Positions 8,823-15,016 are shown, counted from the stretch's first letter. The stretch is DNA of 33,526 nt from Streptomyces sp. PTY087I2 (GCF_001687325.1 NZ_LZRD01000048.1:1-33526); one strand, 5' to 3'. Notes: generated by a model from the sequence alone, not told the origin. Translations and numbers: made by a program.

Positions 8823-8843
8823 ATTGAGTCCACATAGCTCAAC
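8823..8843 (+). promoter_or_regulatory. HAIR-like operator (HspR site) upstream of lon
   Basis: ATTGAGT-N7-GCTCAAC matches the HAIR consensus CTTGAGT-N7-ACTCAAG at 11 of 14 positions with the correct 7-bp spacer. It lies 21 bp before the lon start codon. Streptomyces lon is known to be repressed by HspR through such a site, so heat-shock control of lon is expected here. The Tn7-like right end lies about 60 bp upstream and may have removed or replaced more distal promoter sequence. Confidence 0.75.
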
Positions 8844-8864
8844 TTGCCTGCCGAAGGGGAGATC

Positions 8865-9989
8865 ATGACTAACGAGTCCCAGGCGTTCACACCGATCGAC
8901 CTGCCCGTGCTGCCGCTCGACGACGAGGTTGTCCTGCCCGGCATGGTGGTGCCGCTGGACCTGTCCGACACCGAGGTGCGCGCCGCAGTCGAGGCCGCGC
9001 AGGCCGCCGCCCGTCCCGGCGGCGGCAAGCCGCAGGTGCTGCTGGTCCCGCGGATCGACGGTACGTACACGGGGACCGGTGTCCTCGGCACCGTCGAGCA
9101 GGTCGGACGCCTGTCGGACGGCGATCCGGGCGCGCTCATCCGGGCCCGCGACCGGGTCCGTATCGGGGCCGGGACCAGCGGTCCCGGGCGGGCGCTCTGG
9201 GTCGAGGGGACCGTGCTGGAGACCGCCGCTCCCGACCCGCTGCCCGGATCCGCCGCCGAGCTCGTCAAGGAGTACAAGGCGCTCGCCACCAGCTGGCTGA
9301 AGAAGCGCGGCGCCTGGCAGGTCGTGGACCGGGTCCAGCAGATCGACGACGTCTCCGCGCTCGCCGACAACTCCGGATACTCGCCGTTCCTCTCCACGGC
9401 CCAGAAGGTCCAGCTCCTGGAGACCGTGGACCCGATCGCCCGGCTGAAGCTCGCCATCCAGTGGCTGAGCGAGCACCTCGCCGAGCAGGACGTGGCCGAG
9501 TCCATCGCCAAGGACGTCCAGGACGGCGTCGACAAGCAGCAGCGCGAATTCCTGCTGCGCCGCCAGCTCGATGCCGTACGCAAGGAGCTCGCCGAGCTCA
9601 ACGGCGACCCGGAGGACGAGTCCGACGACTACCGGGCCCGCGTCGAGGCCGCCGATCTGCCCGAGCACGTCCGCGAGGCCGCGCTCAAGGAGGTCGAGAA
9701 GCTGGAGCGGTCCAGCGACCAGTCGCCTGAGGGGTCCTGGATCAGGACCTGGCTGGACACCGTTCTTGAGCTTCCCTGGAATGAACGTACCGAGGACTCC
9801 TACGACATCCGTGGCGCCCAGGCCGTCCTGGACGCCGAGCACGCCGGTCTCGCCGATGTGAAGGAGCGGATCACCGAATACCTCGCGGTGCGCAAGCGGC
9901 GTGCCGACCGGGGGCTGGGCGTCGTCGGCGGGCGTCGCGGAGGCGCGGTGCTCGCCCTCGTCGGACCGCCCGGCGTGGGCAAAGGCTAA
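8865..9989 (+). CDS. lon: Lon protease, N-terminal part (interrupted by integrative element)
   Basis: This encodes 374 aa of the ATP-dependent protease Lon. It has the LON N-terminal substrate-binding domain (LPVLPLDDEVVLPGMVVPLDL near the start), the helical linker (about residues 200-330) and the first part of the AAA+ domain. The frame ends right after the P-loop start GPPGVGKG, because the inserted element turns the native GKT codons into GKG, two more bases and a TAA. ATG 8865 is chosen because AAGGGGAG sits just upstream; an in-frame TTG at 8844 would overlap the operator. The truncated product keeps substrate-binding parts but has no usable ATPase or protease, so it is inactive or possibly dominant-negative. 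Excision would restore a normal 806-aa Lon with the part at 20390-21692. Confidence 0.93.
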   Translation: MTNESQAFTPIDLPVLPLDDEVVLPGMVVPLDLSDTEVRAAVEAAQAAARPGGGKPQVLLVPRIDGTYTGTGVLGTVEQVGRLSDGDPGALIRARDRVRIGAGTSGPGRALWVEGTVLETAAPDPLPGSAAELVKEYKALATSWLKKRGAWQVVDRVQQIDDVSALADNSGYSPFLSTAQKVQLLETVDPIARLKLAIQWLSEHLAEQDVAESIAKDVQDGVDKQQREFLLRRQLDAVRKELAELNGDPEDESDDYRARVEAADLPEHVREAALKEVEKLERSSDQSPEGSWIRTWLDTVLELPWNERTEDSYDIRGAQAVLDAEHAGLADVKERITEYLAVRKRRADRGLGVVGGRRGGAVLALVGPPGVGKG

Positions 9990-9999
9990 CACAGTTGGG
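9968..9999. other. attL: attL (left junction of the serine-recombinase element)
   Basis: Host lon sequence (CCGGCGTGGGCAA) passes into element sequence (AGGCTAACACAGTTGGG). The five bases GGCAA at 9978-9982 are shared with the right junction at 20385-20389. By analogy with phiC31 the crossover dinucleotide is AA (TT on the other strand) at 9981-9982. The element-side arm CTAACACAGTTGGG is an imperfect inverted repeat of the arm at attR. Confidence 0.88.
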
Positions 10000-10029
10000 T
10001 GGACCCGCTCTGACCTGCGGAAACGTGGG

Positions 10030-10290
10030 CTACGGACGCAGTGTTACCCGGATCGGCCCTACCTCGGTCGTCCATTCTTCGCCCCGCTCTACGGCGGCGG
10101 CCCCCTCGCTGATCATCTGCATATGCACGGGTGTCGCAACGTGCAACATGACGTGAGCGCGGGTCATGGTTTCTTCGCTCTGAAAGACGTTCAACAAAAC
10201 GTCAGTGATCAACTCCGATGCGGATTGAGCGTTCGGCCGCTCCTCGCTTCCGGCTACGTCTTCGAAGTCGATTTCCCAGGCAACATGCAT
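10030..10290 (-). CDS. hypothetical small protein, last gene of the radical SAM operon
   Basis: An 86-aa acidic protein (starts MHVAWEIDFEDVAGSEERPN) that I do not recognise. It has no membrane segment or cysteine motif and a mixed alpha/beta look. The start is supported by AAGG eight bases upstream of the ATG. It is the last gene of the leftward operon and lies about 40 bp from attL. No clear terminator separates it from the att site, so in the circular element its transcript would run through attP into the integrase gene. A role in excision or integration control is a guess from position only. Confidence 0.6.
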   Translation of the reverse strand: MHVAWEIDFEDVAGSEERPNAQSASELITDVLLNVFQSEETMTRAHVMLHVATPVHMQMISEGAAAVERGEEWTTEVGPIRVTLRP

Positions 10291-10385
10291 GGGGGCACCT
10301 TACGGCCAGCGACGGACAGCACAGGGCCCCGCTCATGCGCCACGGGGGAGGGCACACAAGCGGGGCCGTCAAGGGGTGCAGCCGG

Positions 10386-10733
10386 TCAGCCGGGGGCGCG
10401 TACCGATGCCGTCTGAGAACGCAGCTCCGCGAGACGACGTTGGTACAGCGGGCCGACAGCGTGCGCGCCCCTGGCCTCGCTCGGGGTGGCCTGTTCGATC
10501 AGGTGATGGGACACCGCCCGGAGGTGCGCGGCCCACGCGATGACGTGCTGTTGAGCCGTCCGCCCGCATTCCTGCGGTTCACCAGGAAGGCACAGCGGGA
10601 GATCCGGCCCGAGCTTGTTGGCTGCGTGCCGGACGTACCGAGCGATGGTCAGCCATTCATCCTCGGTCCGCCGAATGGCGTTTCCGTCGCCTTCCCACCC
10701 CCACGGGCCGAAGTCGTCCCCGTGATCGTCCAT
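10386..10733 (-). CDS. hypothetical protein downstream of the radical SAM gene
   Basis: A 115-aa protein, acidic at the N-terminus (MDDHGDDFGPWGWEGDG) and then helical, with DEWLTIARYVRHAANKLG and TAQQHVIAWAAHLRAVSHHLIEQ, giving a likely small helical bundle. I do not recognise a family. GGGGA six bases before the ATG supports the start. It follows the radical SAM stop by 26 nt and so is probably in the same transcript. It could be an accessory protein for the radical SAM enzyme, but there is no peptide-binding (RRE-like) motif that I can identify. Confidence 0.6.
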   Translation of the reverse strand: MDDHGDDFGPWGWEGDGNAIRRTEDEWLTIARYVRHAANKLGPDLPLCLPGEPQECGRTAQQHVIAWAAHLRAVSHHLIEQATPSEARGAHAVGPLYQRRLAELRSQTASVRAPG

Positions 10734-10759
10734 GTGTGCGTCCCCTCATGATCAGCGGA

Positions 10760-11659
10760 TTAGGCCGGTGCGCCGATCGTAGCGGCGCTCTCCGCTTCCC
10801 TGGGGTCGCAGTGCCCGACCGAGGGAACGCACGGACCGCACGGCCCGCACATGGGCAGGAATTGCGGAGGGGTGCACGATTGGACACCATCGCCGTGAAC
10901 CGCCGCGATATCGGCCGCAACGTCGGTCATCTGCGCGCCGCCCCAGATATCGGAGATCGGCTTTTCCAGCACGTTCCCGATGGTCAGAAATCGACCGAGG
11001 ACGCACGGCCACACATCACCGGTCGGACCGATGGCGCATTTCTCGTGGGCGCAGTGCCCGCACAGATCAGCGATGGTCGGCGCGGCCCCCTGACTCGCTC
11101 TCCCGAATGCGCGGGTACGGTCTCCGCCGACCGTGCCGACGCCGAGCGCCGTAAGGTCCTGCGCCGCTTCCTGCACTCGCTGTCCGTCCCGCACGGCGAC
11201 GACTCCGCCCCGTAGCGGGATACCGAGAGACAGCGCCTTTTGCACGTTGGCGCGAGTCTTCTTGTGCGCCCCTCGGAGTTGCGTCACCGCATCGTGTTCC
11301 TCGGCACTGTCCGAGTAGTACGACGTGGCCAGCTTGACGCCGAACTCCCCGAATGCGTCCCACAGTTCCGGGCGGATATGGGTCATGTTCGAGAACACCT
11401 CGATACCGAGGCCCCGCCCGTGAGCGTGCTTGATCAGCGCGGGCAGACTCGGGTAGAGCGTCGGCTCTCCTCCGATGAACTGAACGTCCAGGGTGCCCAT
11501 GTCGGCAAGCTGGTCAATCACGTTCAACCAGTCCCGCACGGTCATGGTCCCGTGTGTTCCCTTGGGTCCGCTGTCCGCGTAGCAGTGATCACAGAACTCG
11601 TTGCAGAGTCCCGTGATCTCAAGCCACGCGAATAAGAGACGGTTTCCGGCAGTGCTCAT
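10760..11659 (-). CDS. radical SAM/SPASM-domain protein
   Basis: A 299-aa radical S-adenosylmethionine enzyme. The [4Fe-4S] motif CNEFCDHC gives C19, C23 and C26. FIGGEPTLYPSLPALI is the glycine-rich SAM-binding segment. A C-terminal cysteine-rich SPASM-like region binds auxiliary cluster(s): LCGHCAHEKCAIGPTGDVWPC, then MCGPCGPC and a final C near the end. SPASM enzymes often modify ribosomally made peptides or proteins. AAGGAG nine bases before the ATG fixes the start. Upstream in the same direction is a 32-aa hydrophobic peptide gene, separated by 156 bp with two large hairpins, and a divergent HTH-TPR regulator heads the operon. The substrate is unknown; the nearby short peptide is a candidate, with no direct evidence. 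Confidence 0.9.
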   Translation of the reverse strand: MSTAGNRLLFAWLEITGLCNEFCDHCYADSGPKGTHGTMTVRDWLNVIDQLADMGTLDVQFIGGEPTLYPSLPALIKHAHGRGLGIEVFSNMTHIRPELWDAFGEFGVKLATSYYSDSAEEHDAVTQLRGAHKKTRANVQKALSLGIPLRGGVVAVRDGQRVQEAAQDLTALGVGTVGGDRTRAFGRASQGAAPTIADLCGHCAHEKCAIGPTGDVWPCVLGRFLTIGNVLEKPISDIWGGAQMTDVAADIAAVHGDGVQSCTPPQFLPMCGPCGPCVPSVGHCDPREAESAATIGAPA

Positions 11660-11680
11660 CGTGCGTCTCCTTACACCTGG

Positions 11681-11812
11681 GGGTTTGGGAACCCACCCCC
11701 GATGACTCGACCGTCCATTGAGGAATCATCGGGGGTGGGAGTTGGAACCCGTCCCCTTTCGGGCCTGTGCAATCAGCACGGGGGGAGCTGTGCGGCACCG
11801 AAAGGGGACGGG
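11681..11812 (-). promoter_or_regulatory. two long stem-loops in the leader of the radical SAM gene
   Basis: Stem 1 pairs CCCACCCCCGATGACTC (11692-11708) with GAATCATCGGGGGTGGG (11723-11739), 16 of 17 matched. Stem 2 pairs CCCGTCCCCTTTCGG (11748-11762) with CCGAAAGGGGACGGG (11798-11812), a perfect 15 bp enclosing a small GTGC/GCAC hairpin. A third stem, GGGTT (11681-11685) with AACCC (11690-11694), overlaps one arm of stem 1 and would compete with it. Between the peptide gene and the radical SAM start codon, this suggests attenuation, RNA processing or a structured leader. Confidence 0.65.
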
Positions 11813-11815
11813 AGT

Positions 11816-11914
11816 TTAGAGGCGGCCCAATGCGGCCAGCGTGGGAATTGCCGAGGACAGCGCGGCGACGACGAACACGAACACGGACCAGCCGAACCGG
11901 CGTACGTACTTCAC
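11816..11914 (-). CDS. short hydrophobic peptide (32 aa), candidate pheromone precursor or small membrane protein
   Basis: A short gene. Its GTG start (11914) overlaps the upstream stop as GTGA and has GAGGAAAG three bases before it. The product starts VKYVRRFGWS, with a basic n-region (K2, R5, R6), then a hydrophobic stretch WSVFVFVVAAL, then SSA followed by IPTLAALGRL. This is the shape of a signal peptide with a possible signal-peptidase site after SSA, which would release a 10-residue tail, or of a single-span small membrane protein. It lies in the operon divergent from an HTH-TPR regulator and next to a radical SAM gene. No cysteine is present. Gene status is supported by the ribosome binding site and stop-start overlap; function is inferred. 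Confidence 0.6.
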   Translation of the reverse strand: MKYVRRFGWSVFVFVVAALSSAIPTLAALGRL

Positions 11915-12156
11915 GGGCTTTCCTCGTACGGCACGCAGTTGGGGCAGTCGCCGTCATGGAACGGCGACGGGGGATGAGTCGGCCCCGGCAGGTAGACCAC
12001 GCCGCTACGCGTATCCAGCGCACCGCCGTACTGGTCCCACCAACCGGCCGGAGAGTCCGCGTACGGCCCGTGGGGGTCGTCTATGAGGCTGACTAGCTCA
12101 GGTTCCGGGAGAGGCCGCGTACGGCGCTTCTGTCGCCTTGCGGGGGCATGGGTCAC
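11911..12156 (-). CDS. hypothetical small protein (81 aa) with C-terminal CxxC
   Basis: Begins with a basic run (MTHAPARRQKRRTRPLPEPE) and continues with Trp/Tyr/Pro-rich sequence (AGWWDQYGGALDTRSGVVYLPG) and a C-terminal DCPNC pair. I do not recognise a family. The ATG overlaps the preceding gene by ATGA and its stop overlaps the 32-aa peptide gene by GTGA, so three tiny genes are translationally chained. That chaining is the main reason to call it real. The CxxC could bind metal or act as a redox pair. Confidence 0.6.
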   Translation of the reverse strand: MTHAPARRQKRRTRPLPEPELVSLIDDPHGPYADSPAGWWDQYGGALDTRSGVVYLPGPTHPPSPFHDGDCPNCVPYEESP

Positions 12157-12326
12157 GAGTGGTCCGCCCCCAGGTGCCGACGCAACCGGACGTTGCAGTC
12201 ACTCACGCCGGACGCGTCGCCGTTCGCCTTGGCTCGGTCTCGGTCCTGCGCCACCTTGTCGCAGTGCGCACAACCGGCAACCGGTCGCGGGGCCGTGAGT
12301 GTCGCGGTGCTCTCCTGTGTGGCCAT
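12153..12326 (-). CDS. hypothetical small protein (57 aa) with Cys/His cluster, first gene of operon
   Basis: A 57-aa protein with GCAHCDKVAQDRDRAK and later SDCNVRLRRHLGADH: a CxxC, a further Cys and two His, compatible with one zinc site. The ATG at 12326 is chosen because the longer in-frame extension runs across the promoter region. The stop overlaps the next gene as ATGA. It is the first gene of the leftward operon and divergent from the HTH-TPR gene at 12431, with a 104-bp shared control region. Confidence 0.55.
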   Translation of the reverse strand: MATQESTATLTAPRPVAGCAHCDKVAQDRDRAKANGDASGVSDCNVRLRRHLGADHS

Positions 12327-12430
12327 CGGTCCGCCGTTCCCTCTGTCGGCAATTCGGCGTCCAGCGTCCGGCCGTAATTGATCTCCGACTAGCGGCCACG
12401 TGTAGGCCAACTGTCGGCCAGACTGGAAGC
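12327..12430. promoter_or_regulatory. divergent control region between the HTH-TPR gene and the peptide/radical SAM operon
   Basis: This 104-bp region must hold promoters in both directions. The octamer CTGTCGGC occurs twice in the same orientation (12343-12350 and 12411-12418), the second about 13 bp before the regulator start codon. These are candidate operators for the divergently encoded HTH protein. I could not assign -35/-10 boxes with confidence. Confidence 0.4.
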
Positions 12431-13642
12431 ATGAGCAGCGGAATCGGGGCCAACATCCGGCGCGAGCGTGACCGCCTCGGATGGAGTCAGGCCCGGCTAG
12501 CGCGTGAGGTGTGCCGCGCGGCCGGTGTCATTGGTGAGCCGGTCGGCCGACAGGAAGTCAGCCGGTGGGAGACAGGCAAGCGCACGCCGCGCGAGTGGCT
12601 GCCCTTCCTCGCTGCTGCCCTCGGCGTCCCCGTGGAAGTGCTCACAACGCCCGTGACGCCCCCTGAGCCGCCCTTGCCGACGCTGGCCGACTTCCTGCCC
12701 GCCGAGGACCCGCTAGCACCTCTGAGCGTCCGTACAGGCGGCCGGGTCGGCATGGGGCAGGTGGCCGACATGCAACAGCGGGTGCACGGTCTACGGCTCG
12801 CTGATGACGTGCTGGCCGGTGGGGATCTCATGCGGCCCGCGCTGCGAGAGCTTCGAAAGGCTGTTCGAATCTTCCAGGCGCACAGCTACACCGACCTGAC
12901 GGGCCGTCAACTTCTCGTGCAGATCGGGGAGTTGGCGCAGATCGCAGGTTGGATCGCGTCGGACGCTGGCCAGCACGCCGAGGCCGAACGCATCTACCGA
13001 CTAGGTCTCAGCGCAGCGACGCAGGCCGAGGACCGGACGCTAGCCGGGAACCTTGCCGGATCGCTGGCCTACCAACTGAGCAACACAGGGCGGGAGTTGG
13101 AGGGCCTAGACCTTGCTCGCGCTGCTCTCGACGGGGCGGGGCCGGACGCACCGGGAAAGGCTCGGGCGCTGTACCTCGATCGGGTGGCATGGGCGGCCAC
13201 GAAAGCGGGAGGCACCGAGAATGCGCAGCACGCAATGCGCGCCCTCGGGGAAGCGTCGGAAGCACTGGCCGAGGATAGCGGGGAAACCGAGGCACCGGCA
13301 TACCTGTATTGGGTGGATGCCGGGGAATTGCAAGTCATGGAATCCAGGGTCTATACCGAGCTGCGGCGACCACTCCGCGCTGTTCCGTTGCTGCGGGAAG
13401 TCCTCGGGAAATACGACGCGACGCATACCCGCGAACTCGCCCTGTACCTCTCGTGGTTGGCCGTTGCGTACGCCGACGCGAACGAACCCGAGGAAGCGGC
13501 GGCCACTGCGGAACGTGTGCTCTCGCTGTCGGCCGACGTAGCCAGCGAGCGGACAGCGGAACGGGTGCGGGTCGTGCTGGCCCGACTCGCTGAGTACGCC
13601 GACGTGCCCGAGGTGCGGGCCGTTCTCGACTCGGCAGCCTAG
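12431..13642 (+). CDS. HTH (XRE-type) regulator with TPR-like C-terminal domain
   Basis: A 403-aa cytosolic regulator. Residues 4-75 form an XRE helix-turn-helix (IGANIRRERDRLGWSQARLAREV, then EVSRWETGKRTP). The rest is helical with repeated Ala/Glu/Leu units of TPR type (LLVQIGELAQIAGWIASDAGQHAEAERIYRLGL, TLAGNLAGSLAYQLSNTG, YLSWLAVAYADANEPEEAAATAERVL). This HTH-plus-TPR build is shared by peptide-sensing regulators (Rgg/PlcR/AimR type) and also by many Streptomyces XRE regulators with no known ligand. ATG 12431 begins the HTH domain; the open frame upstream is spurious. It is the only clear rightward gene of the element and the natural candidate for its master regulator. Confidence 0.88.
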   Translation: MSSGIGANIRRERDRLGWSQARLAREVCRAAGVIGEPVGRQEVSRWETGKRTPREWLPFLAAALGVPVEVLTTPVTPPEPPLPTLADFLPAEDPLAPLSVRTGGRVGMGQVADMQQRVHGLRLADDVLAGGDLMRPALRELRKAVRIFQAHSYTDLTGRQLLVQIGELAQIAGWIASDAGQHAEAERIYRLGLSAATQAEDRTLAGNLAGSLAYQLSNTGRELEGLDLARAALDGAGPDAPGKARALYLDRVAWAATKAGGTENAQHAMRALGEASEALAEDSGETEAPAYLYWVDAGELQVMESRVYTELRRPLRAVPLLREVLGKYDATHTRELALYLSWLAVAYADANEPEEAAATAERVLSLSADVASERTAERVRVVLARLAEYADVPEVRAVLDSAA

Positions 13643-13751
13643 GAATCAAAGGCGGCGAAAATCCTTGGGGGCACTGGTCGAAACCCGCCCGAGCACCCCA
13701 CGCCGGCCGGGATACCCGCCTTTATTTCGAAGGTGCCCCGGAAACGCGAGA

Positions 13752-13785
13752 AACCCCCGACGGCCGCGAACGGTCATCGGGGGGT
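13752..13785. terminator. hairpin between convergent HTH-TPR gene and zinc-ribbon gene B
   Basis: ACCCCCGA (13753-13760) pairs with TCGGGGGGT (13777-13785), forming a strong GC stem in the short region where two convergent transcripts meet. No long T-run follows, which is usual in Streptomyces. Confidence 0.5.
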
Positions 13786-13791
13786 CGTGTG

Positions 13792-13813
13792 CACACCTCA
13801 ACGTTGAGGTGTG
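13792..13813. repeat. 22-bp perfect palindrome, copy 1
   Basis: CACACCTCAAC followed by its exact complement GTTGAGGTGTG. It lies one base downstream of the stop of zinc-ribbon gene B and 150 bp after the HTH-TPR gene. It is one of four copies in the element and none are seen outside it. Confidence 0.85.
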
Positions 13814-13814
13814 G

Positions 13815-14078
13815 TCAGGCTCGCCCGTAGGCGTCGAACAGTTCATCAATCAGGGGTCGGGCCTCACGGTGAACGCGAGGATCAAGTGTCCTCGCAAACA
13901 GGTCATCATCAATTTCCGCATCTCTCCCAAGAGCTACACCGCCCTCGCAAAATGCCGTGAAGGCAAGATGCCATTTCCTACAGCGGGCACAGCACCAACG
14001 ATGGACCCCGCTATTACCAGCGCGACGCCGACATGGTTTCTCGCATCCAAGCCGCGCGCAGATCCGAACGTCAGGCAT
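13815..14078 (-). CDS. small zinc-ribbon-like protein B (87 aa), paralogue of protein A
   Basis: The product reads MPDVRICARLGCEKPCRR, then HRWCCARCRKWHLAF, then GRDAEIDDDLFARTL, and ends LIDELFDAYGRA. The pattern C-x4-C, then C-C-x2-C followed by a basic/aromatic helix fits a small zinc-binding fold. Its C-terminal half is clearly homologous to the neighbouring gene A (LDELFHAYGRE against IDELFDAYGRA), so the pair is a tandem duplication. The ATG lies inside the end of gene A with an 8-nt overlap (ATGCCTGA). The function is unknown; DNA or protein binding is the usual role of such modules. Confidence 0.7.
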   Translation of the reverse strand: MPDVRICARLGCEKPCRRRAGNSGVHRWCCARCRKWHLAFTAFCEGGVALGRDAEIDDDLFARTLDPRVHREARPLIDELFDAYGRA

Positions 14079-14346
14079 TCGCCCGCTCGCGTCCGTAAGC
14101 GTGGAACAGTTCATCCAACACCGGCGACGCTCCGGCATCCAAGTTGAGCGCGAGCAGGCCAGCGAACAGAACGGCATCCGTCGCGCCGTCTCGTCCGGGG
14201 GCTGCTCCGTTTTCATTGAACTGCACAAAGGCGCGATGCCAACAACGGCATGCGTTGCGGCAATACTGCTTACGTCCTCTCCCATCACGGCGGGGGCGCG
14301 TGACGCGATTGCAGCCGGGACGGCCGCACGTTCGGCTTTCAGGCAT
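14071..14346 (-). CDS. small zinc-ribbon-like protein A (91 aa)
   Basis: The product reads MPESRTCGRPGCNRVTRPRRDG, then RKQYCRNACRCWHRAFVQF, then GRDGATDAVLFAGLLALNL, and ends VLDELFHAYGRERANA. It has a C-x4-C and C-x3-C zinc-ribbon pattern followed by a helical tail. The ATG at 14346 has GGAG at good spacing; a longer frame runs into the palindrome and is rejected. A perfect 22-bp palindrome lies 25 bp upstream, in the promoter or leader. Gene B overlaps its end and is a diverged copy. Unknown role, possibly a regulator of element or helper-phage genes. Confidence 0.7.
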   Translation of the reverse strand: MPESRTCGRPGCNRVTRPRRDGRGRKQYCRNACRCWHRAFVQFNENGAAPGRDGATDAVLFAGLLALNLDAGASPVLDELFHAYGRERANA

Positions 14347-14370
14347 TGGCGTACTCCGATGGCTTGTGGG

Positions 14371-14392
14371 CACACCTCAACGTTGAGGTGTG
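14371..14392. repeat. 22-bp perfect palindrome, copy 2
   Basis: Identical to the copy at 13792-13813. It lies 25 bp upstream of the start codon of zinc-ribbon gene A, so it is placed to act as an operator or as an mRNA leader hairpin. Confidence 0.85.
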
Positions 14393-14513
14393 GTGTGTGC
14401 GTTCCGTGATCAGCGGGCACGGTGTCGATATCACGCGCTGTAGCGGCCATGTGCTTGGGCGACTCTGAAACCCGTACACGGAGAGAGCTGCTATACGCTT
14501 GCGGTCCGGAAAG

Positions 14514-14548
14514 GGGCCTAAAGGGGGTCACCCCCCACCCCTTTGGCC
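14514..14548. terminator. hairpin downstream of the HNH gene
   Basis: GGCC-T-AAAGGGG pairs with CCCCTTT-GGCC across a GC-rich loop. It lies about 80 bp after the HNH stop in a 230-bp stretch with no gene. It is plausible as terminator of the 16358-14626 operon. No T-run follows. Confidence 0.4.
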
Positions 14549-14625
14549 ACTCTGAGTGACAACAAGCGCAGTCACCTTGCGTGATATCCGAGGTGAATTC
14601 GCAGCGCATTGCAGCGCGCCGAGGA

Positions 14626-14949
14626 TCACCAGGGATCAGGTGTGGGCTCATCCCTGGTGCCGGTGGGGTCGGCCTTTGGAATGGCCGCCCTCTTGATTGC
14701 TCGCGCTGCTGCTGACTCCGCCTGTGTCTTTTGGCTGTGATGCCAGCGACACAGCAATTGGAGATTGTCTAGGCTGTGGTCGTCGCCGGGGGTGATGTGG
14801 TCAACATCTGTGCCGTCTGCCTCGCAGCGCTGGCCGGTATGGAGTAGGACCCCCTCACAGCGACCCCCCGCCCGTCGAATTGCGCGGGCACGTAGGCGCT
14901 CCCAGTTGGCCGGTAGCCGCTCGCGCCGGTTGCTTGTCTCCCATGCCAT
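14626..14949 (-). CDS. HNH endonuclease
   Basis: A 107-aa small HNH nuclease. It starts MAWETSNRRERLPANWERLRARAIRRAGGRCEG and has the core GTDVDHITPGDDHSLDNLQLLCRWHHSQKT, that is, the DH pair, the central Asn (DNL) and the terminal HH of the beta-beta-alpha-metal fold. A cysteine pair typical of phage HNH proteins flanks the core. ATG 14949 is chosen because AGAGGA lies upstream; the longer frame has no ribosome binding site. Phage HNH proteins of this size usually act with terminase in DNA packaging, but no terminase is present here, so it might work with a helper phage or simply nick DNA. Last gene of the operon beginning at 16358. Confidence 0.85.
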   Translation of the reverse strand: MAWETSNRRERLPANWERLRARAIRRAGGRCEGVLLHTGQRCEADGTDVDHITPGDDHSLDNLQLLCRWHHSQKTQAESAAARAIKRAAIPKADPTGTRDEPTPDPW

Positions 14950-15016
14950 AGGGAATTCCTCTCGACAGCGAGCGGGGCCGGTGGCGAATGCCGGTCCGAC
15001 CCCGCTAGGCAATTTG

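Noticed and set aside
8844..8864. TTG at 8844 as the lon start
   Set aside because: It has no ribosome binding site and lies directly against the HAIR operator. ATG 8865 has AAGGGGAG upstream and gives the usual Lon length.
8694..9992. Long leftward open frame opposite the lon N-terminal half
   Set aside because: High-GC shadow: it is the antisense of conserved Lon sequence and has low-complexity composition and no ribosome binding site.
11619..12023. Leftward frame covering the radical SAM leader hairpins, with a possible 36-codon peptide starting at an internal ATG
   Set aside because: The internal ATG has no ribosome binding site and lies inside a stable stem. The frame overlaps the better supported small genes.
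13815..14651. Single 278-codon leftward gene covering both zinc-ribbon paralogues
   Set aside because: The upstream two thirds run out of frame through gene A and across the palindrome, with no ribosome binding site. Only the last 87 codons look like protein.
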